A stretch of DNA of 64,000 nucleotides, taken from Trematomus loennbergii (taxonomy: Eukaryota; Chordata; Actinopteri; Perciformes; Nototheniidae). A program made the translations under genes and the position numbers. Location of the stretch: positions 7,283,885 through 7,347,884 of the forward strand of contig JAAOOA010000086.1 in NCBI GenBank assembly GCA_012861695.1, given 5' to 3'. Positions 49,733-61,429 of this stretch are shown here, piece by piece; within the stretch, counting starts at the first letter, position 1; every line of letters starts with the position of its first letter. The notes under the pieces are model-generated. The model was not told the DNA's origin and did not search any database. It worked only from the letters and a program-made list of their open reading frames with translations.

Positions 49733-50465
49733 GTTGCATGTGTGAGGTTTAATTTTCAGTTGTGTATGCGAGGTGTTTACTAGTGAATGTGAAAGTATTT
49801 CAATAGTGTGTGTGTGAGGTTAATTTTCAGTTGTGTGTGTGAGGTGTTCAGTGGTGAATATGAGAGGATTTCAATAGTGTGTGTGTGAGGTTAATTTTCA
49901 GTTGTGTGTGTGCAAGGCCAGATGTTTTCAGTGTGCGAGGTGTTCAGTAGTGAATGTGAGAGTATTTCAGTAGTGTTTGTTCAAGGCCAGATGTTTTCAG
50001 TCGTGTGTGTGTGAGGTGTTCAGCAGTGAATGTGAGAGTATTTCAGTAGTGTTTGTTCAAGGCCAGATGTTTTCAGTAGTGTGTGTGTGAGGTGTTCAGC
50101 AGTGAATGTGAGAGTATTTCAGTAGTGTTTGTTCAAGGCCAGATGTTTTCAGTAGTGTGTGTGTGAGGTGTTCAGCAGTGAATGTGAGAGTATTTCAGTA
50201 GTGTTTGTTCAAGGCCAGATGTTTTCAGTGTGCGAGGTGTTCAGTAGTGAATGTGAGAGTATTTCAGTAGTGTTTGTTCAAGGCCAGATGTTTTCAGTCG
50301 TGTGTGTGTGAGGTGTTCAGCAGTGAATGTGAGAGTATTTCAGTAGTGTTTGTTCAAGGCCAGATGTTTTCAGTAGTGTGTGTGTGAGGTGTTCAGCAGT
50401 GAATGTGAGAGTATTTCAGTAGTGTTTGTTCAAGGCCAGATGTTTTCAGTAGTGTGTGTGCGAGG
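49733..50465 (+). repeat. Minisatellite with higher-order repeat (A-B-C-C, 297 bp)
   Basis: The shared core caaggccagatgttttcag begins at 49913, 49982, 50058, 50134, 50210, 50279, 50355 and 50431. Spacings are 69, 76, 76, 76, 69, 76 and 76 bp. The 69-bp unit (A) has cagtgtgcgagg. The next 76-bp unit (B) has cagtcgtgtgtg and the following two (C) have cagtagtgtgtg. The order A-B-C-C repeats, so the real period is 297 bp. The left edge (49733-49912) has more diverged units. No coding potential. Confidence 0.93.
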
Positions 50466-50560
50466 TGAGTTTGAATGTTGGCCTACACGGCCCTTCATAC
50501 GCTGAGACGGCTGCTTTATCTACTGAATCTGGTGAGTGTCATTTAGCTAACACGGCTTTG
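50466..50560 (+). other. Exon-like module, copy 1 (donor side)
   Basis: gacggctgctttatctactg, then aatctg followed by gtgagtgtcatttagc at 50532, matches the 3' part and donor of the exon-like modules at 51162-51311 and 52045-52189. The downstream motif tagcgaccac ... ttaagttttcagttgat is displaced to 50947. Confidence 0.5.
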
Positions 50561-51161
50561 TTGAATTCTCGTACTTTTGGGTGTCACAGGAAGTATCAAC
50601 TGGCGGGAACACGGTGTGGGCTTCTCTCGCATTGTTTAAGTACTTGTTAGTGGAAAATAAAATGTTAACAGACTTTGACAGTTACAGGTAAACTCGATCA
50701 ATGCTGCCGTTTATTTTCTGAATTACAGTTCCATTCGTTGGTGCGCCGTGGAACTGACTTTCTTTTTTGGCGGAAGCATTATGATCGTTTTTAAGTCAAT
50801 TAAATCATTTTAAAATCGATATTATGAATCATTCGTTTGTTTTTTAGTATGTAGCCGTGTAATAAGCAGTATAATGTGCTGCTAGGTGGTCATTAGGGGG
50901 ATCCCCGCAGTGTGATCATGGAGCCCGTGGAGGGATCTAGATCTTAATAGCGACCACATTAAGTTTTCAGTTGATTTACGTCACTTAACTGCAGCACTTC
51001 TACGCTACTGCAGGCAGGCAATGTGTTTTCCCTCGCTTTTGGTAACTTTTACTGAGCGATAGTAGGCTACAAGGTGCAGATAGTTTTAAACAGATAGTGC
51101 TGCACTTTTTCACTTGTTCGTGTGCACTGAAAGACGTTGATTTTTTTTTTCTTTCACCCAG

Positions 51162-51311
51162 CTGTTTTTGTCACCTTTCTTTTAGTCGTGTGAGTCGGAC
51201 ACACACCCCACATTGAACGCTGGACTAGAACCCTGCCACGGGCTGTCTCAGGCTTCCATCATAGGAAGAGGAGGGTGGCACTTGGACGGCTGCTTTGTGC
51301 TACTACATCTG
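51162..51311 (+). other. Exon-like module, copy 2 (150 nt)
   Basis: It is preceded by a T-rich tract and acceptor tctttcacccag (ending 51161) and ends with ctacatctg followed by gtgagtgcag. Inside are gtcgtgtgagtcggacac and cattgaacgctggactagaa, shared with copy 3. All three frames carry stops, so it would be non-coding or untranslated. Confidence 0.45.
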
Positions 51312-52044
51312 GTGAGTGCAGTCCCTCTGACCCCCACCCCTAATTACGTCACATACTTCAGCCCGGGGTGCAAAACGCATCAATGAAAGCGACCCTCTAC
51401 CACACAAAACAACACTTGTAAATAACCCAATTTGTGTTCTTTGAAATTGAAAAATATTGCATTGTGTTTGTTACTTTTGTTGCAGTTGTATGTCTTAAGT
51501 GTAATTTGGCATGCTTTTATTTTGAAGGCGAGTTTACGCTGTTGACAGGAAGTTGTTGTTGCTATGGAAACAAGAAAAGCTTCACAGCGGGCGGAACTTG
51601 TCATAAAGTCTGCGATAATAAAACCCACCCATTTAGAGGGAAGATATGATTGGTCAATTGTACTGTCATTTGACATTACTCTCTCGTTCAGTTACTATAG
51701 CTGGCCCTCTGTGAATTCATAGCTGGACCACCAATCGGCTCCTGTCTTCACGGTAACTCGCAGAGACGGCTAAAGGAGCTTCTTTCATTTAACCGTTCAC
51801 ATTCAAACAGAAACTGAATAGGCAGATTCAAAAGATTTATTTCTTTGGAAATGTTATTTTAAATACAATTAAATCAAGTTATTTTGGTAAAACTAATGAA
51901 AAATATAACAGATAGTTTTATGCAGATAGTTTTAACCAGATAGTGATTTTCACCCCCTACATTTTTTTCACTTGAGGGGGACTTGTTAGTGTGCACTGAA
52001 ACACGTTGTTTTTAGTCAGTTTTAATGATTTTGTTTTCACCCAG

Positions 52045-52189
52045 GAGCTGTTGTCGGCTTTCTTGGTCGTGTGAGTCGGACACCAGACCACATTGAACGC
52101 TGGACTAGAACCCTGCCACCGCGTCTCACGCTTCCAACGGAGGGAGAGGAGGGTGACGCTGTGACGGCTTTCGTGTACTACTGCATCTA
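52045..52189 (+). other. Exon-like module, copy 3 (145 nt)
   Basis: The acceptor-like attttgttttcacccag ends at 52044. The body shares tcgtgtgagtcggacacc and cattgaacgctggactagaa with copy 2. The donor region reads catcta then gtgggtgg, weaker than copy 2. The flank 52195-52310 (gcatttagctaacattagcg, ctgcagcactcctaagctac) matches 50540-50560 plus 50945-51045. Confidence 0.45.
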
Positions 52190-52386
52190 GTGGGTGGCAT
52201 TTAGCTAACATTAGCGACCACTTAAAGTTTTCAGATGCAGTTGATTAACGTCGCCTAACTGCAGCACTCCTAAGCTACTGCAGAGTCAGGCAATGTGTTT
52301 TCTTCCCTTGTTTTTTTTGGGATACATTTTTAAATATTCTCTAGCATGATAAAGTCACATATGTCAGAAATGGGCTGATGTATATA

Positions 52387-53370
52387 TACAGCTCTGGACA
52401 AAATTAAGACACCACTGCAAAATGATCAGTTTATATGTGCTTACTATTCATAGGTGTGTGTTCAAGAAACATTTCCATTTGTATTTTATTCTATGAACTA
52501 ATGAACACATCTCTCCCAAACTCCAAAAAAAAAAGAAGAAGTAATTTAGAGCATTTATTTGCAGATAATTACAACTGGTCAGAATAACAGAGAAAATGCT
52601 GTGTTTTCAAACCTCAAATAATGCAAAGAAAACAAGTTCATATTCATTATTAAACAACACAATACTAATGTTTGAACTTAGGAAGAGTTCAGAAATCAAT
52701 ATTTGGTGGAACAACCCAGATTTTTCCATCACAGCTTTCAATGCGTCTTGGTTGCTCGCCACCAGTCTGTCACATTGTTGCTGGGTGACTTCATCTTCCT
52801 CTGGATCACATCCAGAGGTTTTCAGTGGGGTTCCAACTGTTCCATGACAGGGTCTCGATCTGGTCTTCCTCCATTCACACCTGAATTGAGCTGAGGGTGG
52901 GTTTATCCAGCAGGACAATGCTCCATGCCCCACAGCCAGGTCAATCCAGATGTGATCCAGAGGAATATGAATGGTCACAAGCCATCACACAAAGCCGAGC
53001 TGCTTGAGTTTTTGTGCCAGGAGTGGCTTAATAAGTGACCCAACAGAAATGTGAAAGGAGCAGCCAAGATGCATTGAAAATCTGGGTTATTCCACCAATT
53101 ATTGATTCCTGAACTCTTCCTATGTTAAAACATTAGTATTGTGTTGTTGAAAAATGAATTTTAAATTGTTTTCTTTGCACTATTCAAGGTCTGAAAACAC
53201 TCCATCTTTTTTGGTTACTTTGAACATTTGGTATTTTTTGTAAATAAACGCTCTAAATGAGAATATTTGGAGTTTGGGATAAATGTTGTCAGTCAGTAAT
53301 TTATAGAATAAAACACAAATGTTAAGCCAGTTTTTACAAATAGTAAAACGAGAGAAACTGATCATTTTAC
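52387..53370 (-). pseudogene. Tc1/mariner-like element, internally deleted, right end lost
   Basis: The left end follows TA and reads cagctctggacaaaattaag, a well-known fish Tc1-type terminus. The long inverted repeats are visible: aaaatgatcagttt near 52420 against aaactgatcattttacagag at about 53356-53375, and acctcaaataatgcaaagaa near 52612 against its inverse near 53165. The minus strand at 52607-52978 retains parts of the transposase C-terminal region (DHIWIDL, then QQCDRLVASNQDALKAVMEK) in a decayed state. Most of the catalytic DDE region is deleted. The outer right terminus is replaced by a TAATCG-type fragment. It cannot encode transposase. Confidence 0.85.
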
Positions 53371-53379
53371 AGAGGTTGA

Positions 53380-53600
53380 TTAATGTGCGATTAATCGCAA
53401 ATTAATCGCACATTTTTTATCTGTTCTAAATGTACCTTTTTTTTTCTAATGTAAGTTTTTAATACTCTTATCAACATATGAATGGACAAATATGCTTTAT
53501 GCAAATGTTTGTTTATTATCATTGGAACAATGACAAATATTCTCCTGAATATTTTCAATACAACAACCTGGAACCTCTCTCTCTACACTCTCTCCCAACC
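53380..53600 (+). repeat. Fragment of the TAATCGCG-type element
   Basis: gtgcgattaatcgcaaatta, tctgttctaaatgtacctt, tttttaatactcttatcaac and caacctggaacctctct repeat the left part of the copy at 23103 in the same order. Confidence 0.85.
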
Positions 53601-54579
53601 CTGTTAGTACAGCGGATAAGCTCTCATATTATAACAATTGTGCATTTTTTGAGAAAAGCATGACATTTCTAGCATAGTTAGTGCATACCATAAGGTTTAT
53701 TTTCAGATGTGGAGGGAAGTCAGATTTGACCTGTGAGGACCGTGAGAGGTCAAATCCAAGATGGCCGCCAGTCTCTCGGGTCAAATGTTCAAACACGCTT
53801 AATTTTGGAACCAAACATTGTAGAAAAACATTTAAGGTGTCATATCCAACTAAATTAGGGATGCCCAATCATTTGGTGATGCTTTTGAGATCGCCAGAAT
53901 TCAAGAAAATGCATTTAGGTGAAGATAAAGGTAGAAATTGACCAAAAATAAGCTGTCAATCAGTTGAAATTTGCAAAATGTGTGTGTGTGTATGTGAATT
54001 CCAGTGCATTTATGGTCACCCAGCGCTAGCATTAATACAGAGACTGGAGGAATATGGCTTTACTTGGCACAGTCTGCATGCTGAAGAAAACATTTTTTTT
54101 TGTCTTCAAATACATACTTACATGATTGTGACGAGCATAATATTTGTTCCCGCCCAACTCTCTAAGTCTGCTTGAACTCCGTGACAGGAGGATGAAGTAT
54201 GTATAAATGGATGGAACTATCAACAAAACAACAACAGCGTTTTATTCCCCAATGTCATATTTAATAGAAAAATAATGATGCACCTCATATTGGAGCAAGA
54301 AGAATGGGGAACAGATAGGTTTAGAGAGGGACAAAATGCTGAAAGAATGTAAACCAAAGAGGGAGTAGGAAAACAGTTCAATGTAGAGCACAAACAGCTC
54401 TCTTAACCCTCACTGTTATAACAAAGGGCTGCACTCAACTATAAGGTTCAGGGTTAGGGTATAAAATGCCCAATAAAACGCCCAAGGTAGCGCAGCTTTT
54501 TTTCTGTTCTTTCGTGGCTCACATGGACATTTTAGAGGTCATGCAAAGAAAGGGTTATGTATGTTGTGTGTGTGACCGG
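53601..54579. other. Unassigned DNA
   Basis: No gene recognised. A stretch near 53725-53775 (gtgagaggtcaaatccaaga, then tggccgcc) resembles a dispersed repeat but its limits are unclear. Confidence 0.4.
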
Positions 54580-54970
54580 GGGTGTTTCTCAATCGCGAGT
54601 AAAGCTGCTTCAGAGCCACTATTTCAAGCATACTACGTCATCGAGTGCCGCCGAAGTACTGTTCCAATCCCAGCATACTTGGAAATCTACCGAGCCCGGC
54701 GTACTCCGTTTGGAGAAATATCGAGGCTGCACATGAGTAGACTCCGCGGTCTTAAAATCCCCACAATGCTTTGCGCACGGACCAATTTCCCCAAATCTGT
54801 GACGGATAATGTAAGGCGGGGCCTCTCATATGACGCACACCTGCACACTTGCTAGCCTGTTCCACTCTTTGTTTTCCAAATGCCAGGAAGTATTCTTGCC
54901 TCGCTTCTGAAGCAAGATGCTCGGCAGACATGTGCTACCAAGCAAGCGTACTCGCGATTGAGGAACACCC
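54580..54970. mobile_element. MITE with tctcaatcgcgagta inverted ends
   Basis: The left end gggtgtttctcaatcgcgag and right end ctcgcgattgaggaacaccc are inverted repeats of about 22 bp with one or two mismatches. The 390-bp interior is GC-richer than the flanks. The flanking bases do not give a clear duplication, so the superfamily is not assigned (hAT is possible). The frames at 54466-54855 and 54880-55188 run through it and are incidental. Confidence 0.75.
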
Positions 54971-55796
54971 AGAGAGTGCAGAGAGAAGATGGGCAAAGGG
55001 GTTTTGTGTGTCCTAGCATGGCTGTACAATTACAAATACAAAGGTTTACCCATTTAGACTCCATGGTATGGAGAAAAAAAATCATTTTAAATGACTCTAA
55101 GGATATAACAAGTTTTATCCGAGCAGAAAGATATATTATGCACACCATTTCTTTGTCGTGGTGGCAATACATGGTTATAAAGGGATGAACAGGGACTATA
55201 CTATAAGGTGAACTAAATTCAAGCTCAAGCAAATGTGCAAGGAGCCTTCCTTTTATGTAGAAAATCAATTAACTTAAATATCTCTGATAATAAACTTAAT
55301 TTGGATCCCTTGTATAGTCATCCTCTTAAGATCTACAACCCATACATAACAGCAGAGACATGATAAATGTCCACACTGATGCTACACTAATCCTGTACCG
55401 AAGCCCTTAATTTGTGGTTGTACGGGATATTTTCAACCTGAAATAACTTAAAATCATGAGAGTAAATAACAAAAAAATGCTAAATATTCCAATATTTCGC
55501 ATTAAAAAAATACAGTAGCGATTTTGCAACAATTGCAACATTAGCTAAATAAAACGTTTGAAAATAGATAGGTGCTTGCTAATTCTTAAAATATGACATA
55601 ATTTCCTGTTTTGCTAAGGTTGCTTTTCAGTGAAATACTTCACTAAAGTGGATTTGACTCGGATAAAAAAGTTACGCAATGTCTGGTGCTTTTACTGCTA
55701 AAGGTAAAAGCAAAAGGATTGGATCTGGCATGTTCTGCTTTTTGTAATGTTTTTAAGGAGAAATACAATTTGCCATCTTGGTTCAGACTGTGAAGC
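54971..55796. other. Unassigned DNA
   Basis: AT-rich. No gene recognised. Confidence 0.45.
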
Positions 55797-56062
55797 CTTA
55801 CCCCTAGATTCCACCGGGTCCGTCTGCGCCGCGTTACGGCCGCGTTACGGCCGCGGCGCTCACGGCGATCGCGGCCACTCTAGTCAATGGGTGCTATTCC
55901 ACCACACGCGGCGCGTTACGGCTCAGAAGCATCCCAGAAGCGTCCCAGAAGCAGCTCGGCGCAGCGCTCCTCTAAAATTAGGATGAATCCTATTTTTGAC
56001 GCGACGCAGCCGTAAGATAATGTCAGGCAGGCAGGAAGTGGAATGTTCAGAGCATATATAGC

Positions 56063-56093
<31 letters not shown>

Positions 56094-56488
56094 AACTAAT
56101 TTTGCAGACCCTATCCCTCCGTAGTCTTTCAAGTAGGAGGAGAAATGCCAGCGTTCTCCTCCGGTTTACAGGCACTGTGTAAATTATATATATAGAATAA
56201 TTATGATGATGAATGCATTTTTTTACCACTAAAATACAGCAACACATCTTTGATTCATGTCGTTTATAACTGGAATATTACAGTTATTATTAACTTTGTC
56301 TGTATAAAGTAGCCTGTCCAGGAAATATGCCCAAATCAACAAAAACTGCGAGCCGGCAGGCAAGACGCTCCGCTTCTGAAATGCTTCTGAAACGCGCCTG
56401 GTAGGGTATGACGCCGGAGGAGGCCGGACCAAAACCGCGGCGCAGCCGTAACGCGGCGCAGACGGACCCGGTGGAATCTATGGGTAAG
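55797..56488. mobile_element. MITE with CpG-rich inverted ends
   Basis: The left end ccttacccctagattccacc and then gggtccgtctgcgccgcg recurs inverted at the right end (cgcggcgcagacggacccgg ... atgggtaagg). The paired ends extend about 45 bp. The left arm repeats gcgttacggcc. The target duplication is not clear. A short (TA)n at 56058-56080 lies inside. The CG-rich arms give spurious frames on both strands. Confidence 0.8.
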
Positions 56489-56687
56489 GGTTTTTGTTTG
56501 ATTATCCAGAAAAAAAAGCATATCTTTATCTTAATTATAAAAGTGTAAGTTTTGAAAGATATAGCCACAATATATTGTACATAATTTAATGCAGGTGAGT
56601 TACAAAGGTCAGTATAAACTGTACTACTTTCTTTCTAGCAGAGAGTGAGAGCATGTGAGGAGGGATGCTAGTACTTACGTGTGTACC

Positions 56688-57179
56688 ATGTCTCAACGAC
56701 TAACAAAGTCAGGCTTTCAAAAAAGAAAAGAAAGGAGAGAAAGACAAGAGAGAGGGACTAAAGGGCGACAGTATGTCACCCAGTTTTTCAAAAGAAAAGG
56801 TGGGTGTGGTCTATGAGTGGTGGAAATTAGTCTGTTAGCTAAGCTTAGTCCATTGTAAATAATAATTGTAATGTTTTGCTGACATTAAGTACTGTTAATA
56901 TCTTCACAGAAAATGCAGGTTTTTTTAATTTCACTGCTCTTTTAGCTGACATTTAATAAATGCAGGTACATTTTTAGCAGCTATTCATACTAAATCAGTT
57001 GTCCCTCCCCCTGGTGCAAGGACCAACAGATCCATCTCTAGGCTCAGCAGCCCTGTCCCCCCATAAGGCTTTGCAGTCTTGCCATGCTGTCCATTGAAAG
57101 CCAGTTGGCTAGAAAGCTGGACTTCAAGGACTTGATCAGTGACTTTGCCTGTAAGAAGGCTAGGCGCTGGGCTCTTGGT
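56688..57179 (+). pseudogene. hAT transposase relic (ZMYM1/TTF-like type), internally deleted
   Basis: An ATG at 56688 opens a 37-residue basic segment, MSQRLTKSGFQKRKERRE followed by a TQFFKRK end, that resembles the start of ZMYM1-like hAT transposases. It runs into a splice donor (AAAAG then gtgggt at 56800). After a gap with no similarity, 57076-57178 encodes AMLSIESQLARKL and DLISDFACKKARR, which match the end of the hAT dimerisation domain in the same protein family. The zinc finger, the RNase H-like catalytic core and most of the dimerisation domain are missing. It is therefore either a deletion derivative of a hAT element or a dead domesticated copy. The family call is from motif memory. 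The block at 57920-58503 may be the 3' part of the same element. Confidence 0.6.
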
Positions 57180-57719
57180 GAGTAAGGCTGAGCAAGGGCT
57201 CGTAATAACTGTTAAAGGGCAAGGCTATGGTAATGATATTCGATGACTACACACAAGATGCATGATGAGAAAAAGACTGAGAACAGGTAATAGGCTCTGA
57301 TTTAGCACCACCATCAGGCCTTTTCATTTCCATTTCCGTTTGGTTGTCCATTTACACTTTAATACCCGCTTATTTTGTAGTATGTATATTTAATAAAAAA
57401 ATCTGCTGCTTATGTTATTTTTTTTGTTATAGCATTTTATAAATGATAATATTGGTGTTAATGTTCACTTTATTTTAATTTAAGAGGTCATGTATATTTA
57501 AGTTATATTTATTTATTTTGATTTATGAATGTTCCATTCAAAAATGTTATTAAAAAGGCATGTCCACCATAAAAGATGACTATTGAGATCTATTGTCAGG
57601 AATGTTAGTGTTATATTTACTGTAATAGTGAATTCTACAGCAGCAGAATCTTCAACCCTTTCTCCTAAAAATTACGTTCCCACAGAACTAAACTGCATTC
57701 TCAATTACGTTTAGCTATA

Positions 57720-57860
57720 AACGTATTTTCTCCCACGTTACGTTTGTTATGAACTTATCTCAAATACGTTTATTTTCTACATATCTTCTAGAAACATATT
57801 TTCTCCCACGTTACGTTTGTTACGAACGTATCTCAAATACGTTTATTTTCTACAGATCTT
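57720..57860 (+). repeat. Two direct copies of a ~70-bp unit
   Basis: attttctcccacgttacgtt followed by tctcaaatacgtttattttc starts at 57725 and again at 57798, offset 73 bp, with few differences. Confidence 0.9.
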
Positions 57861-57919
57861 TGCCATTTATTGTCTTGCTTATAATAATGATAATAGTAAT
57901 TTATAAATATCATTTTAGA

Positions 57920-58503
57920 GCACACATTTGAAATCGACGATAGAAATCAACACGTAATGAAATAAGACCCCACGGTTTGATGATTGATAGGTGTGTGGGC
58001 TGTCTTTCATTTTGACACACAGAACAATGGGGGCTATCCACCCTTATCCACAATGTAAAGTAATTCACACAGCCTCTTCCCTCTTCTCTCTGTGAGGAGC
58101 AGCAGGTTCAGCTTTCAGAACAAAGTAACACAAAACTAAAATGGCATTCATTTTTTTTAAATATGTCGTGTAGTAATAGATGTATTTATTTTTCTTCTCA
58201 AGAGAGTACCAGAATGTGTATTTTATGTTAGTATTTTAAAAAATCTCCTGGGGGAGAATCCCCCCAGACCCCCCTGCAGGGGTTGGGTTTTCAGCATGTC
58301 AACTCTTTCACCTGTGGGGAAATTGCAGGATTAGCTCCAGGTCGCCCTTTTTATTTACTACAAGACAAATGTGCCTTTTTATTTCATACAGTTCAATTTG
58401 GATTGAGACAGGGAAATAATCTAAACCTCACGCGTGGCGTTTCACTGTCGGGGGGAGCGTGTATGTAATTACATTGCAAATACTGATTTGAGCCCCACCA
58501 CTG
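57920..58503. mobile_element. hAT-related non-coding block with one hAT-like right end
   Basis: Positions 57940-58410 match 62715-63170 inside the hAT at 62376 (cggtttgatgattga, acccttatccacaatgtaaa, aaatctcctgggggagaatc, ggggttgggttttcagcatg). The block ends gagccccaccactg at 58503, a CACTG hAT-like terminus. The left end was not found. Confidence 0.6.
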
Positions 58504-58789
58504 TATGGGTTAGCCCTACCATAGATTACCCAACAAAAATTCTCTGGAGCCGCAACTGCCGACCCGTATTGCGCATGCGCAGATCTAAGATCCAGTAGAA
58601 ATGATAAAAAAGTAAACGTCTGCTGCTTATTGTTCTACTAGGCCAAAATAGAGTCAAAGAGTATATGAGAGTGAGAGTGTGTTAATTAATATATTTGGTA
58701 GTTTGGAGTAAGTCTGTAGATTTGTTTGTGTGTGTGTTTCATGTATAGGCCTCTCACGATAATTAATTTTGTTGGATACAACAATTTGC

Positions 58790-59057
58790 TGTTTCCATCT
58801 GTTCCCAGTCTTTATGCTAAGCTAAACTAAGTGGCTATAGCTTCAAATGTAGCGTACAGACATGAGAGTAGTATCATTCATCCCACCTAACTCTCATGTG
58901 ACATCTCACTACCTTGAATGCAAAATGTGTTACCTTTGCACAGAGCCAAGCTTGCTGAACCATCTATTTCAAGTTGTTATGCTAAACTAAGCTAAATGGC
59001 TATAGCTTCAAATTAGGTGTACACATATGAGAGTGGTAAAAATCATCTCATATGAAA
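58790..59057 (+). repeat. Two partial copies of a fish ctaagctaa-type dispersed repeat
   Basis: tttatgctaagctaaactaa, then tggctatagcttcaaatgta and gacatgagagtagtatcatt at 58811-58880, recurs at 58977-59045 in similar form. The pattern is common in teleost genomes. The class is uncertain. Confidence 0.6.
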
Positions 59058-61429
59058 TAATTTTTTTAGATGTTAAATATAAGCACATAGGTGCCATGCA
59101 AAATAGGATGGATACAGTAGGACAAGAGAAGGCATGGACAGATTACGAAAGAGGCCTTCTTATGTCTTTGTCCAGGGTCCATTGTTTCATTTTCTACCAA
59201 TGAGTGAAGTGGCCTTTAGTCAACTGAACTACGAACACATCCAAGATGAGCTCAGAGACCAGGATGGACAATAAATTAGGTAAAAGTTAAATTAAGACAT
59301 ATCTCCCTAATTTTAAGCACTTAGGGTATTATAACACCACTAAAAGCCCTTAATTTAAGGATTTCCACCAAAGACTTGCACTGATTCCATAGCCAGTTTA
59401 CTTACTATTTGCATTAAAGGGCCAAGGGCAACCCAGGTCATGGACTTAGTCAGTAGCTCCAGGAAACTCCATTTCACCACACACCATCTGAACAGTCACA
59501 AATAAATATAGATTATCTCTCCCTGGACACACAGTGTTTTGCTCATTTAACAGCAAACATAACCTCCGTCCGTCTCACTTTTCCCCGGGAGGAAAATACC
59601 ACAGCAACCAAATATCTGTCGGGTCATCAGCGCTGACCTGACATGATGGTGATAGAGGTTTTCTTGCTGCGATATGTACAGTTCTGATAAGGAAGTGGAA
59701 AAACATGAGGGGAAAAAAAGTGACAGACTGACTCCTACACAAGGATTCAGACAGCGGTTTGTCATTTGTAAGCAGGGGTTAAATTGGGCCGGGGCTGTAC
59801 GGGGCTCAGCCCCGGCACATAGGACGATGCTCTGACGTCATCACCCTCGCACATTTGTCATATGTTTACAAAAAACGATATATATGTTAAAACTTTTCTC
59901 GTTCTTAATATAGACTATATTTAGGGTCGATATGTGTTGACTTTACTTTAAAATAGCAGATCTCTGTGACCGGATATAGTTGTTCGGCTTGGTGGACGTG
60001 TGCCTCTCAGCTGCGGCTCCTCCGTGCAGAGAGTCTGCGGCGGTGCCGTCAAACCACCCGACCCGTCCTGTAACACGGAGCCCATTTCCTAAACCATGCA
60101 AAATGTATGTGTGTGCATAAAGCTGAGTTATGATCGGTCAGAATTAAATAGTTTACAGTGAGATTTACTCACATACTTTTGGCCATACTCGCACAGCCCT
60201 CCCTACAAATGAACTGAGAATTCCACACAAATGATCTTTAGCAAGTGTGCGAGCAATGTCGATTTAAAATAGCAATTTGAAGGTTGGATATTTGTAAAAA
60301 AAACGTGTATATATTAATAATTTAAGGTAAATTAACTTATTTGTAGTACTTTCTATTTTTATTGTGTCATTTAGTGGCATCAATGCATTTGATACACATA
60401 ATGGAGCCGAACTGTAGGGCCTCATATACAGTATAGCCCCCCCCACACATATCAAATCCCATGCTTGTAAGCACTTTAAGAGTTCCGGACAAAAATGACA
60501 CGTCTATCATTGGAAACGATTTTCAGAAACTGTATTTTCCTTCTCCATTTTTAAAAAGCAAAAGCTGGTAATTTAAGTCTTTGCCAGCAGAATTATACCA
60601 CTCTCACAGGCTGAATGGTGGCCATTTAAAGGTGAAGGGAGCCTTTGGTGTACTTCCCCCCATTATAAAATACATTTAACAATAAAACAGGGCCTAAGCA
60701 CTGAAATTACCTGACTCACCATTTATCGACAAGATTTTCAAAGCTTTGAGTTTTTGGGGAGGCTATTTTGTTTTTCAGTCTGCTGTAAACTCGGTAGTTT
60801 GGGAATTAATCCAACATTTTCTACCCTGAACAATATATACACACTTTGAACATTGTATTATGTCTTTTATTGAGTTTATTGAGTTTAAAAGTTTAAGGAT
60901 TCTTTGCCAGACCTATAATTGGAGCTTTTTTTTTGTTCTGCTGTTTCTATTCTCAAAAGAAGCGATGAAGATGGAAGCTGGGATTCTGTCCAAAGCAGCA
61001 GGGCTTTGCACATAAAAAAACATCTGTCTTTAGAAGTGTTTTAATCTTGTACTCATAAAGGCTGATTTTCATTGGAAGAAGAGGGAAGAGTAACTCTGCC
61101 TTTTGGGGGAGATAACCTAATTTGTTTCCACACAGCTTCATTTTATTAATGAATTAATCATTTAAAAATTGGCTGAAATAACTCACAGGCAATCTAAACT
61201 AAGCAATTCATCCTTTTTGTTTTTCCTAAATGCTTTGAGAAGGGATACTTTAGCATTCAATCAATTATCCACTTATTAAAAAAGAAAAAAAGGAAAATAA
61301 AATAACGGAAAAATAAGTTTGACGGACGTAGGGATGAATCTTCCTCTAAAAATCTTACATTGAGAATATAATGTTTTTTTTGTGATTGTCATTACAGTTG
61401 ATTTTGAAAAGGATATTTAGGTAAAGTGA
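59058..61429. other. Unassigned DNA
   Basis: No gene recognised. A GC-rich patch with gccggggctgtacggggctc at 59790-59815 may be the edge of another repeat. Confidence 0.4.

Noticed and set aside
49913..50465. CRISPR-like regular spacing
   Set aside because: The whole unit is repeated, there are no unique spacers, and the DNA is eukaryotic; it is a minisatellite.
54466..55268. Overlapping open frames of 102-138 residues on both strands
   Set aside because: They cross MITE ends and each other and have no recognisable domain.
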